Shown one piece after another: positions 9,721-20,988 of a stretch of 64,000 nt of DNA; positions within the stretch are counted from its first letter, which is position 1; every line of letters starts with the position of its first letter. Location of the stretch: the NCBI RefSeq assembly GCF_905171765.1, contig NC_053393.1, positions 67,301,371 through 67,365,370 of the forward strand, given 5' to 3'. The position numbers were made by a program, and so were the translations under genes. The notes below the pieces were generated by a model. It saw only the letters and a list, made by a program, of their open reading frames with translations. It was not told the origin of the DNA and searched no databases. The DNA is from Bufo bufo. Its lineage: Eukaryota; Chordata; Amphibia; Anura; Bufonidae.

Positions 9721-10889
9721 CCCTCCCCACTTAATGACTGGACCACTATTTTGCCTTTTAGCCTGGCTGACATCATCATTTATTTGACCCTTCTTCTGAT
9801 CTGTCAGAAGGAAGGAAAAATGAGAGGCACAACGGATCCTGTCTATGTAACAGCTGTAAGGCCTGCATGACATGGTCCCTATTTTGCATCAGAATTGGCT
9901 TATGATTTGGTAGACAAAAGCAGGAGTGGGTACAGAAGACATGCAAATATTCCATTCATGTGTCATCTCTGTTTTGGATTTTTTTTGGCTATAGCAATAC
10001 TAATGGATTGCCAAAATGCTGACGAGTGAAGGCGGATGCTCCACAGACAGGATCCGTTTTTTGTGGGTTATTGTTCTGACGGATCAGAGGAAGGACAAAA
10101 TAATCAGTGATGTCAACACAAACTTACTGCTCACACCCTCTCCACTCTGTTGAGGGACACTACTTGTATAAGCGTTTAATAGAACAGGTTCTGTAGAAAT
10201 CTATGTGGAATCAGTGAATTGGTGTAAAAGGAGTGTGCTCTTTCACGCTATAGTAGGATCTTGGGCCTCTGCACGTTTCTTTATAACATTGACCTGTAGG
10301 GCTGAGTTTACACTTGAGTTCTTTGGTCAGTTTTGGCCCCGTAACTGGCCAAATAAGTGAAGTGTGCAGTGATTCTAAGAGCAACACCTGTCATCTACTG
10401 TACATGTCATATTGACAGTATTATTTCACTACCACAGCAGACTCCCTATGCATGTTACTGCAAGGCACAGTGTTCTACACCACGGTAAAGGCTCTCTGCA
10501 GCGAGGAAATAGCATTTTCTTTTACGCGATTCGCCACAAATAAATTCAGATCGAACCAAATTTTTTCCAGAAAATTCGGCGAACCGGCTGAATCTAATTT
10601 TTGGGAAATTCGCTCATCTCTACCTGCTTCTTTGATGATCGGCACATCCAGCAGCAAGACGCGCTCCAACACACACCTTGCTCAGGAGGCTGATTCCCGG
10701 GCTTTCAGCACTTCTCCCATACACCCAGCAGTGTGATGCGCGGCCTGAGGGGGAGCGCCAGAGCTCAGCAGAAGAGTAAAGCAGGGAGCCAGCCTCTTGC
10801 CCCGGCTGCGATCCCCTTGCTATGCCCCTGACTAAAACAGACATGCCTGAGAGATGACAGGTCCTCTTTAAGTAACCAACCAGAGGAGA

Positions 10890-11345
10890 TAACATTTTAG
10901 ATTTATGCTTTTTTCACATGTCAGTGATTTATGTATGTAAGCCATCTGTGGTCCTAACGGATAGCACATGTACCCATTGACTTTAATGTGTGTGTTCACA
11001 CATCAGTGGTTTTCCGTGGACCACGGGTCTGTGGTGACACCACGGAAGAATGCCCTACTTTTGTCCATGATAATGGATCGCTCATGCACATTATAGTCTA
11101 TGGGTCCATGAAAACCATAAACACAACATGGATGCCATCCGTGTTTTGTCTGTGGTTTTAATGGATCACTGCTAGAAGATGTTCTGGAAATGAACTTTCA
11201 GCCTACCAGTGTCTGTAAAACATATACAGACTCATGGTACCACAGATAGAGCTATGATAGATCACGGACAGTGTCATGGATGAAACACAGACCGTGCCGT
11301 CACGGACATACCACTGGCATGGATGTGTGAATGAGGCCTTAGCAT
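10890..11345. mobile_element. Foldback MITE of the 'cacggac' type
   Basis: Sequence rich in ACGGATAGCAC, CCGTGGACCACGG and TCACGGACA motifs ends in TGTGAATGAGGCCTTA, whose inverse (TAAGGCCTCATTCACA) is the usual start of a family of frog DNA-transposon derivatives. The left end (TTTTTTCACATGTCAG) is a poorer match. It is noncoding. Confidence 0.45.
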
Positions 11346-12189
11346 ATACCAATGGGGATCTGGTGTTTGAGGTTAAAGGAGTTTTCCAGGAGTTCCATAT
11401 AATAATGGGTAATCTTCACAATAGGTCATCAATATCTGACAGGTGGGGTCCTACCGGCATCCACCCGATCTGTTTAACCAAGCCCTTCTAACAGGTGATG
11501 CTCCTGGTGATTGGAGCATGGCCAATGTTGTACTCATCTATTAGAAGGGTAGTAGAGAAGAAGCTGGTAACTATAGGCGACATTTGTAGTAGTAAAAATG
11601 ATTAAAACTCTCCGGAAAAAGTGAATAATTAACCACTTGAAAACCAACAATTTGTTGTACCCAAAACAGCATGGCTTCACTAGCGCAGATCTCAAACTAA
11701 TTTTATTGACTTCTTTGACTATTGAAAGTGATGCTATGTATATTTTATATAGCCAGTAATACAATGCCCAGTAAAGAGCTGATAAGTTATAAAAAATTGG
11801 ACTTAAACCCTACAATGGATTTGCAGTTGATATGTCATCAGATGTCAGACATGTCGCAATAATACCATCTCACCTGAGACATGTGCGCTTTACAGTTGAA
11901 CATCATGCTCTTGGTCTTGCTCTTTCTAGGTGCCCCTATTCTTGAGAAAATTGATGTTTTGTAATAAGCAAATGAGCCCCTAGGAGCAACGAGGGCAGTG
12001 CCGTTGCATCTCCTTCCTCCCAGAGGCTCTGTTGACTGCCCTTCATGCTGTGCCAACACCACTGACCATGCAGTGAAGATGTCCTCACCCTGAAGTCTCG
12101 CGGGAGCTCATTCCGTGCATGTGCTTTACATGGATGGTGAGCCACAGTAAATGAATTTAAACCTGCCTGGAATAAGCCTATATCTACCC
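11346..12189. other. Unassigned sequence with one MITE-like end
   Basis: At 11373 TTAAAGGAGTTTTCCAGG, followed by ATAGGTCATCAATATCTGA, resembles the start of a TTAA-type frog MITE, but I could not place its other end. The rest shows no reading frame, repeat or motif that I recognise. Confidence 0.35.
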
Positions 12190-12445
12190 TAAAGGCTCAT
12201 GTATTTAGCAGTCTGCAAAACACGGATCCGCAAAAAATACGGATGACATCCATGTGCATTCTGTATTTTGCGGAATGGAACAGCTGGCCCCTAATAGAAC
12301 AGTACTATGCTTGTCTATTATGCGGACAATAAGAGGACATGTTCTATTTTTTTTGCAAAACGGAAATGGAATGCACATGGAGCAACTGCAAAAAAAAAAA
12401 ACGGAACGGACACGGAAAGAAAATACATTCATGTGCATAAGCCCT
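12190..12445. mobile_element. Short foldback MITE ('cggatccgcaaaaa' family), copy 1
   Basis: It carries AACACGGATCCGCAAAAAAT and TACGGATGACATCC near the left and AACGGAACGGACACGG near the right. The outer edges are AAAGGCTCATG and CATGTGCATAAGCCCT. The same internal order (GGCCCCTAATAGAACAGT, then GGACATGTTCTATTTTTTTT) is found at 15424-15742. Confidence 0.65.
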
Positions 12446-12906
12446 AAGAGAGAAACAAAAAGGAAATACTAAAAGGGCAAACTAGATGGACCATGTGATC
12501 TTTTACAATAGTCATTCATTTTTCTATTATGTACCATAGGTTCTCCGTGTGCAGCATATGGTGAAAGGGTGAAAACCAGAGGGCCACTTAGATAACACCC
12601 TTAGGAGTAGCCCCAAGTCAAATCCTTTCGGTGACACAGTGAATCCACTGCGTTACACCTAGAAACCTCCTATGGGGCTAACCTTCTAGTCATTACTGTA
12701 ATAATCTGTATATTCGTCATGTATCAGCCTACATTAACTACTATAGGCTTCCTCTAGAAAATAAGAACTGCTGTGCCATGCCAACTCAATAAGAGGTCTG
12801 TTATAGCTAAAGGGGTTGTCTGCTGAGGACTATTTGTTATAACAGACTCTTAACAATAAGCTGATCACAAAGTGCCCTGATGCTAGGAATCCCAGTTAGC
12901 AACTGT
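12446..12906. other. Unassigned sequence between MITE and LTR
   Basis: No gene is seen. TAAAGGGGTTGTCTGC near 12808 resembles the end of another TTAA-type frog MITE; a possible partner (ACCACCCCTTTAA) lies near 15250, after the palindrome. If they pair, the LTR and the palindrome were inserted into it. Confidence 0.3.
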
Positions 12907-13746
12907 AACACCCTGGAGTGGTGTTACCACTCCTGCACCCTGCTACTATCTCTAGTGGGCTAACCTATATGTTATCTGTGTAATTCTGTCCAGGTCCTTT
13001 ATATGGTGCATTCTTAATATCTCTATGCAACTGTTTTATTACATGTGATGTGCCTGGTTCACCAGCAGGTGGCAGCAAACACAGCAGAGCTGTTCTTAGG
13101 TAGAATGGAGCTCTCCATTTCATTCTAACCCCCCTCTGGAGACAAGTGGCCTAGTCCTACTTCCTGCAGGAAGGGTGGGAACCAGTTAGAGTCAGTTTAG
13201 TTACCCCCAGCAAGGCGAAGGGAGTACAGGGGCGTGTCTCTGCTGGACATGCCCATGCTAGCCAGAGCACCTTAAGCTCTGCTGGACATGAAGGCGGCAG
13301 CCTAAAGCCTTAGGAGCCAGGAGGAAACTTCCTTGGCTGAACATAAGTCCGACTACAGAGTGAAGTGCAGCATAAAGAAGAAGCCAAGTTATTCAGTCAG
13401 CTTGTCAGTACAGCAGAGAGAAAGAGATAAAGCAGAGTTGAGTTTGCCTGCCAGTTCATGCTAAAGCCTGTTGGAACCAAGACGAAGCCTGAAAACTGTT
13501 TGAAGAAACATTTATTCAAGTAAAGCTGCCATTGAACTTCATCTCAAGGTCTGGACTCAAGTTTTTCTTTCAAATCCCTCAATTATTCCCCCTTTTTATT
13601 GCTTCAGAGCCAAAGCCTGGGGTCCAGCAGTATCCAGGTAGGAGCACCGTGACACACAAAGAAACATTTAGGCCGCACTATACCACTCAGCATTCCTATT
13701 AAACCTGGGTCACGATATAGGGGCCCTGAGGGGAGGCATCCCGTTA
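12907..13746 (+). mobile_element. Solo or fragmentary LTR, TGTAAC family, copy 1
   Basis: It begins TGTAACACCCTGGAGTGG. Its downstream blocks (GGTGGCAGCAAACACAGCAG; AAAGCCTGTTGGAACCAAGA; GGTAGGAGCACCGTGACAC) recur at 37488-37735 and 52101-52692 at moderate identity, so this is an LTR family. The 3' boundary is uncertain: GTTACA at ~13746 mirrors the TGTAAC start, but similarity to the other copies fades near 13710. No clear target duplication. Confidence 0.5.
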
Positions 13747-13864
13747 CACAATCATAATCTGTGTGGATACCTGAACAGTAAGTGTTCAATTTCCCTGCAG
13801 TCCGATTATGGGTGAAATTATGCATTACATGGTTTCTACCCAAATAAATGAGTTGTCTGTGTAA

Positions 13865-14204
13865 GAGCAGGTTCACATTGGCGTTACGGAATTCCATTAT
13901 AGGGTCCATTATAACAGAGTTATAACGGAATTTTAGGACGGAATGCAAAACGTATGTCTTCAAGAGGCATTCCATTTTGCTCTGTCCTAATACACGACGA
14001 CAGGACTATTCTTTGTTGTGTATAGTGGAACCAAACAGAACCGTCATTTGTCCCAATAGACATGTATTAGGAATGAAGCAAAACGGAATGCCTCTTAAAT
14101 GCTTCCGTTTTGCATTCCGTCCTAGAATTCCGTAATATTTCATTACAACTCTGTTATAATGGAACTCAAAAAAGAAGTCCGTAACGCCAATCCGAACCCG
14201 CCCT
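13865..14204. mobile_element. Foldback MITE (ends GGTTCACATTGGCGTTACGG)
   Basis: The left end GAGCAGGTTCACATTGGCG and right end CGCCAATCCGAACCCGCCCT are inverted versions of one another. Internal arms around GCATTCCATTTTGC and GGAATGCCTCTT also pair. It is noncoding, about 340 bases long. Confidence 0.7.
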
Positions 14205-14298
14205 AATGCAGGACAGAATAAAGAAAACGTGCCCTTAGTAGCTGCTGTCCATTCTGACCAAGAGATAAGGATCCTGAACAGCGGACCCCATCAATTAA

Positions 14299-15194
14299 AG
14301 GGACTCTGTCACCACTTTCTAACCCCCCCTTTTAAAAGTATTGTTCTCTCCATGGCGCCCTTGTGATTACAAAGGTGTTGTTATAACATAAATTCGCCGT
14401 CTCGTTTTGATAAAAATACCTTTTATCTAACCTGTCAATCTTGTGGATAAGGTGCCCAGGGCGTTTCTGAAGGTCTGAAGCTGCCGCCCGCCGCCGCCGC
14501 CGTTGGTGCCCAGCTCCTCCCCTGATCCTTTCAGCGCCGCCTGAATGTAAAGAAATCCGCCTCCGGCTCTCGCTCAGTGCCCCCTCCTCCTTTTCAAAGA
14601 TCCCGCGCGTGCGCACAGGCCTGTGCCTGATGCGCCCGTGCGGACATTTAGAATCAGCCTCATTGAGCGAAGTGCGCATGCGCGCACTTCGCTCAACCTC
14701 CTCATAAGACGAGCACTGCAGCCAGCCACTCAGAGCCTGCGGCTCCATACAGCGCTTGGCAGGCTCTGAGTGGCTGGCTGCAGTGCTCGTCTTATGAGGA
14801 GGTTGAGCGAAGTGCGCGCATGCGCACTTCGCTCAATGAGGCTGATTCTAAATGTCCGCACGGGCGCATCAGGCACAGGCCTGTGCGCACGCGCGGGATC
14901 TTTGAAAAGGAGGAGGGGGCACTGAGCGAGAGCCGGAGGCGGATTTCTTTACATTCAGGCGGCGCTGAAAGGATCAGGGGAGGAGCTGGGCACCAACGGC
15001 GGCGGGCGGCAGCTTCAGACCTTCAGAAACGCCCTGGGCACCTTATCCACAAGATTGACAGGTTAGATAAAAGGTATTTTTATCAAAACGAGACGGCGAA
15101 TTTATGTTATAACAACACCTTTGTAATCACAAGGGCGCCATGGAGAGAACAATACTTTTAAAAGGGGGGGTTAGAAAGTGGTGACAGAGTCCCT
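14299..15194. mobile_element. Near-perfect 0.9-kb palindrome flanked by TTAA (Kolobok-like foldback)
   Basis: TTAA lies at 14295-14298 and 15195-15198. The left arm starts AGGGACTCTGTCACCAC and the right arm ends with its exact inverse. The arms are ~440 bases each around a ~20-base loop near 14738-14757. The only clear arm difference is two extra GCC triplets in the left arm (near 14490). Because the arms are inverse copies, both encode the same meaningless ~113-residue open frame. TTAA plus AGGGACTCTGTCACC ends match abundant frog TTAA MITEs. Confidence 0.85.
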
Positions 15195-15198
15195 TTAA

Positions 15199-15423
15199 CC
15201 CTGGATTCCCCGATATGTTATATGAAAATAGTTTTTTTTATGCTGGACCACCCCTTTAATATAGACCTATCAAATAGTATTAACAAAATATCTAGAAAAG
15301 GGGAAAATGTGGAATGAACCCTACAAAAATGTGCAGATCCACAGTTCTATATTCTTTTTAAAAAGTAACTTCCTTCTTCTTTCCTGGGAATGTCTCGGAA
15401 AGATGCTAAACTGAATCTGAATT
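15199..15423. other. Unassigned sequence, no gene seen
   Basis: Apart from GGACCACCCCTTTAA near 15247, a possible MITE end, nothing is recognised. Confidence 0.4.
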
Positions 15424-15742
15424 AGGCCTCTTGCACATGACCGTATGTATTTTGCGGTCCACAAAAAACAGATCCGCAAAAAATACGGATGACATCCGCA
15501 TGCATTCCATATTTTGCAGAACGGAACAGATGGCCCCTAATAGAACAGTCCTATCCTTGTCCGTAATGCGGACTATAATAGGACATGTTCTATTTTTTTG
15601 CAGAACGGAAATACAGAAACGGAATGCACACGAAGCACCTTCCATTTTTTTTTGCAGACCCATTGAAATGAATGGTTCCGTATACAGTCCGCAAAAAAAA
15701 AAAAAACGGACATGGAATAAAAATACATTCGTCTGCAAGAGG
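15424..15742. mobile_element. Short foldback MITE ('cggatccgcaaaaa' family), copy 2
   Basis: Same internal order as the copy at 12190 (GATCCGCAAAAAATACGGAT; GGCCCCTAATAGAACAGT; GGACATGTTCTATTTTTTTG). The outer edges AGGCCTCTTGCAC and TCTGCAAGAGG are inverted. It is noncoding. Confidence 0.7.
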
Positions 15743-15746
15743 AGTT

Positions 15747-16150
15747 AGGGTACATTCACATGACTGTGTGTAATCCTTTTCCGCATCCTTTCCGTTCCGT
15801 GTGTCTGCATTTTGCAATAGTAATATCAGAATATTTTAAACCAAGCAGGGACTTCAATTACATGGAAACTGATCCGTAAAAAACTGATGACATAGGGAAT
15901 GGTTTCCGTATGTCTTCCGCAATTTGCGGATCCATTGACTTGAATGGGGCTGTGGACCGATCTTTGCGGACAATAGTAGTACAAGCTTAATATTTTTGTG
16001 GACAAGAAATGCAGAAACACGGATGTGGACAGCATACTGAATGTTATCCGCACATTATTTTTCTCCCATAGGAATGAATGGATCCACATCTATTCTGTAA
16101 AATGCGGATCGGACGAGGATAAAATTATACGGTTGTATGAATATACCCTA
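15747..16150. mobile_element. Related foldback MITE, copy 3
   Basis: It starts AGGGTACATTCACATGAC and ends TTGTATGAATATACCCT, inverted to each other. The interior is rich in CCGCA/TGCGGA motifs. It abuts copy 2 almost directly. Confidence 0.65.
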
Positions 16151-17287
16151 AAGCTGTATGTATAATTGTGAATTCTGGTGGAGCACAGGTAACAGTGGGG
16201 GCTTGACATGGCTGAATACATATTCTATTCATAGTTACTGCCAGGAATTCTTGTCATGTTGGGAAGTTGACTGGATAGCCCATATTTAGCACATGGGTCA
16301 ACCAAGGGTCCCGCACCTGGAAATTAGTAAAGAAAATATTTGCCAAGACCTGGCTCGCTAAACTCGATTCATGAATGCAAGAATAAAACGAGCAGCTGCG
16401 GGAGAATAGTCCACGTGCAATGGACTGTACAGAGCTAAAAAAAAAATTCCCACAACCATGTGCTTTTCTGGTCTGCTGGGGCCGCAGACGAGGCACATGT
16501 CCTCAGACGAGGAATCCTTTCATAGGATGGTTCCGATGTTCAGACATAGTGGCCAAAAGTAGCTATGACTAAACTTTGTAGACTGTACTTCCTGTGCTGG
16601 GTCTGAAAGTCGGAACCTGAAGCCGGGCCAAGAGTAACTAGAGGAGAGTGAGGAATTTTGTCCAGGGGAAAGCAAACACTGGGCAGACAGTGCTAGGAAA
16701 TATACTCAGGGCACTTGGAAGCTCCATATCTATTCGAAAAGATCTTGGTTGTTCTTTGTGCAGAAACGATTAATGAAAAGTTTCCATTCTGCTATTTCCA
16801 CTCTAGTCAAACACATAAAAGTAAATATATTCACCCGTGAACTTTATTTTACTTCTTTTTTTATTTTATTTTTTGGCATATCAGTTTTTTTTTTTTTTTT
16901 TCAAATGTACAAAAACAATATTAGTATGGTGTCATGAATAAGGATCAGTATTAGAGCATCCGAAACATGTAGACCTGCTTGCCGTGTTGGATTGTTTTTA
17001 TTCTGTGTTATTTTGGAATAAAGAACAACGTCTTTTTTGGAAGCTGGACATCACGTCTTATTTTTATATACTGTAGTTTGAAACTGGTGCCCCTTGCAAG
17101 CACAGTCCGTGCTTCCATCGCAGGATTGACCAGGTGAGCGCTGCCCACGGAACTTTTATACCTTAATATTGGTACAATACACCGCGCAACAATGATTTTG
17201 CTACTGAGAGAAAAACATGCGATTTATACCAAAATGAGCACGCTGATTCCAAATATGAACTCGCAATTTGCCTGACACGTCTAGATT
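16151..17287. other. Unassigned sequence, no gene seen
   Basis: No supported reading frame or repeat structure. GAAACATGTAGACCTG near 16961 followed by TTATTTTGGAATAAAGAA is reminiscent of other frog foldback repeats, but no second arm is present. Confidence 0.4.
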
Positions 17288-17291
17288 TTAA

Positions 17292-18400
17292 CCCCTTAAG
17301 GACCCTAGGATTTTCCATTTTTGCTTTTTCATTTTTCACTCCTCGCCTTCCCATAGTCCTAGCTTTTTTATTTTTCCATTCACATAGCCTTATGAGGGCT
17401 TATTTTTTGCGGGACAAGTTGTACTTTCTAATGGCACCATTTACGGTTGCATACCATGTAGTAGGAAGCAGGAAAAAAATTCCAAATGGGGTAGAATTGG
17501 GAAAAAAACCGCAATTCTGATAAAGGTTTTTATTTTTATTTTTACACTGTACACTATGTGGTAAAATTGACCTGTTATCTTCATTTTCCAGGTCAGTACA
17601 ATTACAACGATACCACACTTGTATAATTTTTCTTGCGTTTTAATACTCAAAAATTAAAACCTTTAAGTGTGTGTGACTTTTTGATCACTTTCTCTAAAAA
17701 AATTATTGGGTAGTTGAAGTGACAAAAAATGGCAAATTGGCTGTTTTTATATTTTTTCCCGTTACGCCATTTGCCGCATTCCATTAATATTAATATTTTT
17801 TAATAGTATGGGCATTTTCGCATGCGGCGATGCCCATAATGTTTATTTTTTTATTGTTTAAGTATTTTTATTTTAAGGAAAGGGGGGTGATTTGAACTTT
17901 TTTTTATTTTTATATTTGCAAAAACTTTTTTTTACTTTATTTGTTTTTACTTTTTTAAGTTACCTTGGGTGACAATAACTGGCAATCATTAGATTGCCTA
18001 TTGTGTTCATTGACATCTATATAGACACCATTGAACACATAATTTGCACAATACCAATACAATGCTGCCCCCTAGTGGCCTGTATTGGTATAGTCCTCTA
18101 ATAGGCACTGAAGCCTGCTTGAGGCTTCAGCCTATTAGATCAATGGAACAGGTTCCCCGATCTCAGCCGGGGAACGCTGTTACCAGAGTGGAAGTGCGCG
18201 ACTTCCGCTTCCGGACTGCACAGATGCCGTGGTCACATTTGGCCACGGCATCTGAAAGGGAAAATGTATGAGATCAGCCTTATGGCTGATCACATACATG
18301 TGCCGCGTGTCTCTGCTATTTAAAATAGCAGAAACCCAGCGGCTATGGTGCCTGCTGCAGGTGCAAGCGGGCGCCATGTACGGCGGAGGTCCTTAAAGGG
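17292..18400. mobile_element. Noncoding piggyBac-like element, TTAA target sites
   Basis: TTAA at 17288-17291 and at 18401-18404 flank inverted ends CCCCTTAAGGACCCTAGG and (in inverse) CCCTTTAAGGACCTCCG. The 1.1-kb interior is AT-rich with many T runs, then a GC-richer right part, and has no transposase. The same ends occur at 49293-52096, so this is a family. TTAA sites with CCC ends are the piggyBac hallmark. Confidence 0.8.
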
Positions 18401-18583
18401 TTAAGTTATACATGCAAAGCCTATTCAGTTAGAATATGAATGCATTATATTGGAGATATTCCGATGGACATGTCCAGACCTGTTCGGACTCACTCAGGCT
18501 GATGTCAGCAGTAAGTATATAAGGCAAGCTGACAGATTTTGATAAAGTGATCTGTTATAGTGCTATCAGTTTTGAAACTTAAG

Positions 18584-19033
18584 ATGGATAAATGCAAATG
18601 TGTTAACGATCCAGACAATTTCTGCTACATATGTGGAAAATACACTACTTATGATCAGCGCAAGAATCTGAAAAAAAGAGTGCGTCTTGCAGCTTGGGAT
18701 GCATTTGTGCCAGTAGTGCAGAACTTCCTTGGGAACAGACGAGCTGCAAACTTGCTGAATTAGTAGACAACATGCTTAAAGCATATGAACAACTTGGCTG
18801 CCGAATGTCATTGAAAGTGCATTTCTTACATTCCCATCTTGACTTTTTCTCACCCAATTTGGGACACGTAAGTGACGAACATGGAGAGCGGTTCCATAAA
18901 GATATTTCTACAATGGAGAACAGGTATCACGGCCGCTGGAATCCAAACATGATGGGGGACTACTGCTGGTTTTTGCAACGGGAAAATATGACCGTTTACA
19001 AACGCAAAATCAGATGCCTGAAGCACTTTTAAC
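18584..19033 (+). pseudogene. Relic of an uncharacterised repeat-associated ORF (HLDFF...GERFH family), internally deleted
   Basis: An ATG at 18584 opens a short frame with a small Cys cluster (CKCVNDPDNFCYICGK). This jumps to FVPVVQNFLGN and ends at a stop near 18763. A second frame, shifted by one, continues with LVDNMLKAYEQLGC, SLKVHFLHSHLDFFSPNLGH, DEHGERFHKDI and MMGDYCWFLQ up to a stop at 19033. I recall similar C-terminal motifs in uncharacterised proteins scattered in arthropod and other animal genomes, apparently spread as mobile elements; that is from memory and unverified. If right, most of the middle is deleted here. No function is assigned. Confidence 0.5.
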
Positions 19034-19209
19034 AGTACTGGACATTGCTCAAGTAAGACTTTTAAACTGAAAAACGAGACTTTTTGAAATTTTGTCATTC
19101 CATTACATTTTCATGCACTGTTTACTACGCATACTTTGATGTAGATCAGGTAATTGTTGGAGTAAAACTCGTTCTGTTCAAAATTATTCAATGCTTTCCA
19201 AGTGCTTAA

Positions 19210-19630
19210 AGGGGTTCTGCACTTTGTTTTAACTGATGATCTATCCTCTGGATAGATCATCAGCTTCTGATCGGCGGGGGTCCGACACCCAGGACCCCCG
19301 CCGATCAGCTGTTCGAGAATGCAGCGGCGATCCAGGAGCGCCGCGGCCTTCTCACTGTTTACCACCGGCCCAGTGATGTCACGACTAGTATTAACTAGCG
19401 TGGGCGGGGCTAAGCTCCATTCAAGTGAACAGAGCTTAGCCCCGCACACGCTAGTTGATACTAGTCGTGACGTCACTGGGCCGGCAGTAAACAGTGAGAA
19501 GGCCACGGTGCTCCTGGAGCGCCGCTGCCTTCTCAAACAGCTGATCGACAGGTGTCGGACCCCCGCCGATCAGAAGCTGATGATCTATCCAGTGGATAGA
19601 TCATCAGTTAAAACAGAGTGCAGAACCCCT
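19210..19630. mobile_element. Palindromic TTAA MITE
   Basis: TTAA at 19206-19209 and 19631-19634 flank ends AGGGGTTCTGCACT and AGTGCAGAACCCCT. The two halves are inverted copies centred near 19425, with differences including a local hairpin (GGCGGGGGTCC) kept in one arm. As a result both strands carry near-identical spurious open frames. Confidence 0.75.
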
Positions 19631-19634
19631 TTAA

Positions 19635-19903
19635 TTCATTTAGGCATACTTATGCATAGCAAGGTTTCGTGACGTGTTACAACAATTCTGACTTCGGATT
19701 TGTAATCAGCACACTCGATGGCCACAGCTGAGCAGGGCACAATGATAGATAGCAAGTGGAGCGGCGGCAGAGCGCAGAGTACGGCACTAGCTTGCTCAAG
19801 TTCTCTGATCAGCCTCAGCGTCCTCTCAGAGGAGCCAGGAGAGGCAGAGCAGAGGCACTGCAGGACAGGATCACCTCAGCCCAGCCATATCCGGCTGGGA
19901 CTG
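19635..19903. other. Unassigned sequence, no gene seen
   Basis: Some 270 bases before the LTR start, with no motif that I can name. Confidence 0.4.
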
Positions 19904-20983
19904 TGCAGTGTCCCACTCCGTGATGGTCGTGGGCACTTCAAACTTTGGTATATTCCTACCTAATGTATTTCTATATATAAGCTGTAATTCCTATTAACAG
20001 GCTGTAAGAGTGTCTTTACATCTATTCGCCCCTAGGTGGTGCTGGCATCATATATATATATTTATTCTGGAGTTTGCTAATAAAGTTAGTTGAGGGAGGG
20101 AGTTGTGAGAAGTAAGTTAACAGAACAGAAGGAAGGAAGTTAATGGAGGAGCAGAACAGGCCTAGTCCACAATGTAGCTATCATTTTAGCCCCTTGGCCC
20201 TGATCAAGCTAAGGGAGCATAGAGAACAGTATTACAGCAGCACAGCACAGACTAGTGAGTCTACGTCTGGATATAGAGAAAGTCTAGTGGAGGTTAGAGC
20301 TAAATTAGCCAATGGACTTCACAAGCAACAGTGACCAGGAGGAACCTAAAAGTACCTGGACACAGCCGGATCATTAATGCGTAAAACTTTCCTTTACCAC
20401 ATGCCTCTATGGACATAGTGGACCGTAATTCTTCAGTGAGCATCCTTACCAAAGAATGGAGCAGAAGACTGATGCCTGCCATTAGGGAGCTGCCCTGTGG
20501 ATTGCTACTGACCATTAAGAGTTATTATACCCAGTATCTGAGTGCTAGAGAGTGGACAAAGTATAGACAGATATAGAGAGAGAAAGGAAACTCCTCAAAT
20601 TACAATTGCCAAGCCTGTTACAAGGATTACAGCTGAACCAATATTTGGATTATTGCTTTGCTATCTACATGAACTGTACTGACTACCCTGAGACAATTGA
20701 TTCCTCATCCTTTCTGCCACCTTCATTTGCACCTAGCGGTGTTGGCGTCATGAACACCAGGGACACCAAGACACCTAAAAACCCATTCCACCAAGGGCAC
20801 CTCAACCATCATCTGGCTGGGAATCCCTGGACAAGCAGAGTGTGCTCCGAAGGAACTAGTGCTGTCCTTCCCATCACTGCATGCTGGCCCAGTAAGGCTC
20901 TGCTAACCGTGAGTAAAACTACTACTACCCCCATCGGCCCACCGTAGCTTCACGTGTTGCCCCTGTGGATCCGGTTCGCTGCA
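19904..20983 (+). repeat. 5' LTR of the pol-less retrotransposon
   Basis: About 1.08 kb, from TGCAGTGTCCCACTCCGTG to GGTTCGCTGCA. Its first 220 bases match 22811-23052, and 20467-20983 matches 27616-28157, with scattered differences and a ~30-base insertion in the 3' copy near 27840. GGTGGTGCTGGCATC near 20036 is also shared with the 3' LTR. Confidence 0.8.
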
Positions 20984-20988
20984 TAAAT

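Larger units (their letters stand above)
3874..10622 (+). mobile_element. BED-finger hAT element (TAGAGATGAGC ends), internally deleted and invaded
   Basis: The left end TAGAGATGAGCAAAT at 3874 pairs with the inverse of TAGAGATGAGCGAAT ending at 10622. Flanking octamers CCTTCTTC (3866-3873) and CCTGCTTC (10623-10630) match at 7 of 8, a good hAT-type target duplication. In order it holds a 72-bp tandem repeat array, a transposase pseudogene reduced to its N- and C-terminal parts, a solo LTR inserted in the last codons, a second minisatellite, and ~900 bases of 3' subterminal sequence. It sits inside the hAT shell of 1157-10830. Confidence 0.75.
1157..10830. mobile_element. hAT-like non-autonomous element with long inverted ends, split by two later insertions
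   Basis: The left end is CAGGGGCGTAGC at 1157 and the right end GCTATGCCCCTG at 10819-10830, giving 12-bp terminal inverted repeats with one mismatch. Inside, 1190-1440 and 10631-10800 are diverged inverted copies of each other (compare GGCACATCCAGCAGCAAGAC at ~10640 with its inverted counterpart near 1425), so the element had long subterminal inverted repeats. Its own sequence is 1157-1500, 3464-3873 and 10631-10830. Flanking octamers ACCAAATA and ACTAAAAC match at only 5 of 8 positions, so the target duplication is weak. The superfamily call rests on the CAG-type ends. Confidence 0.55.
1084..10871. mobile_element. Outer TTAA-flanked MITE (Kolobok-like) split by nested insertions
   Basis: The left end is TTAA at 1084-1087 followed by AGGGTCGTCTCATCTCT. 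The right end, read in reverse complement from 10871, is TTAA followed by AGAGGACCTGTCATCTCT. The two ends match at most positions with one indel. TTAA target sites with AAAG-type ends suit Kolobok-type DNA transposons and their MITEs, which are abundant in frogs. Only ~70 bases at the left and ~40 at the right belong to this shell; the rest is nested insertion. No coding capacity is seen. Confidence 0.5.

Noticed and set aside
14332..15161. Two mirror ORFs encoding the same Arg-rich protein
   Set aside because: They are inverse copies inside a palindromic MITE, GC-rich and without family features.
12808..15259. A further TTAA-type MITE enclosing the LTR and the palindrome
   Set aside because: The end motifs TAAAGGGGTTGTC and ACCACCCCTTTAA are suggestive but the left one lacks TTAA, so I mention it only as a possibility.
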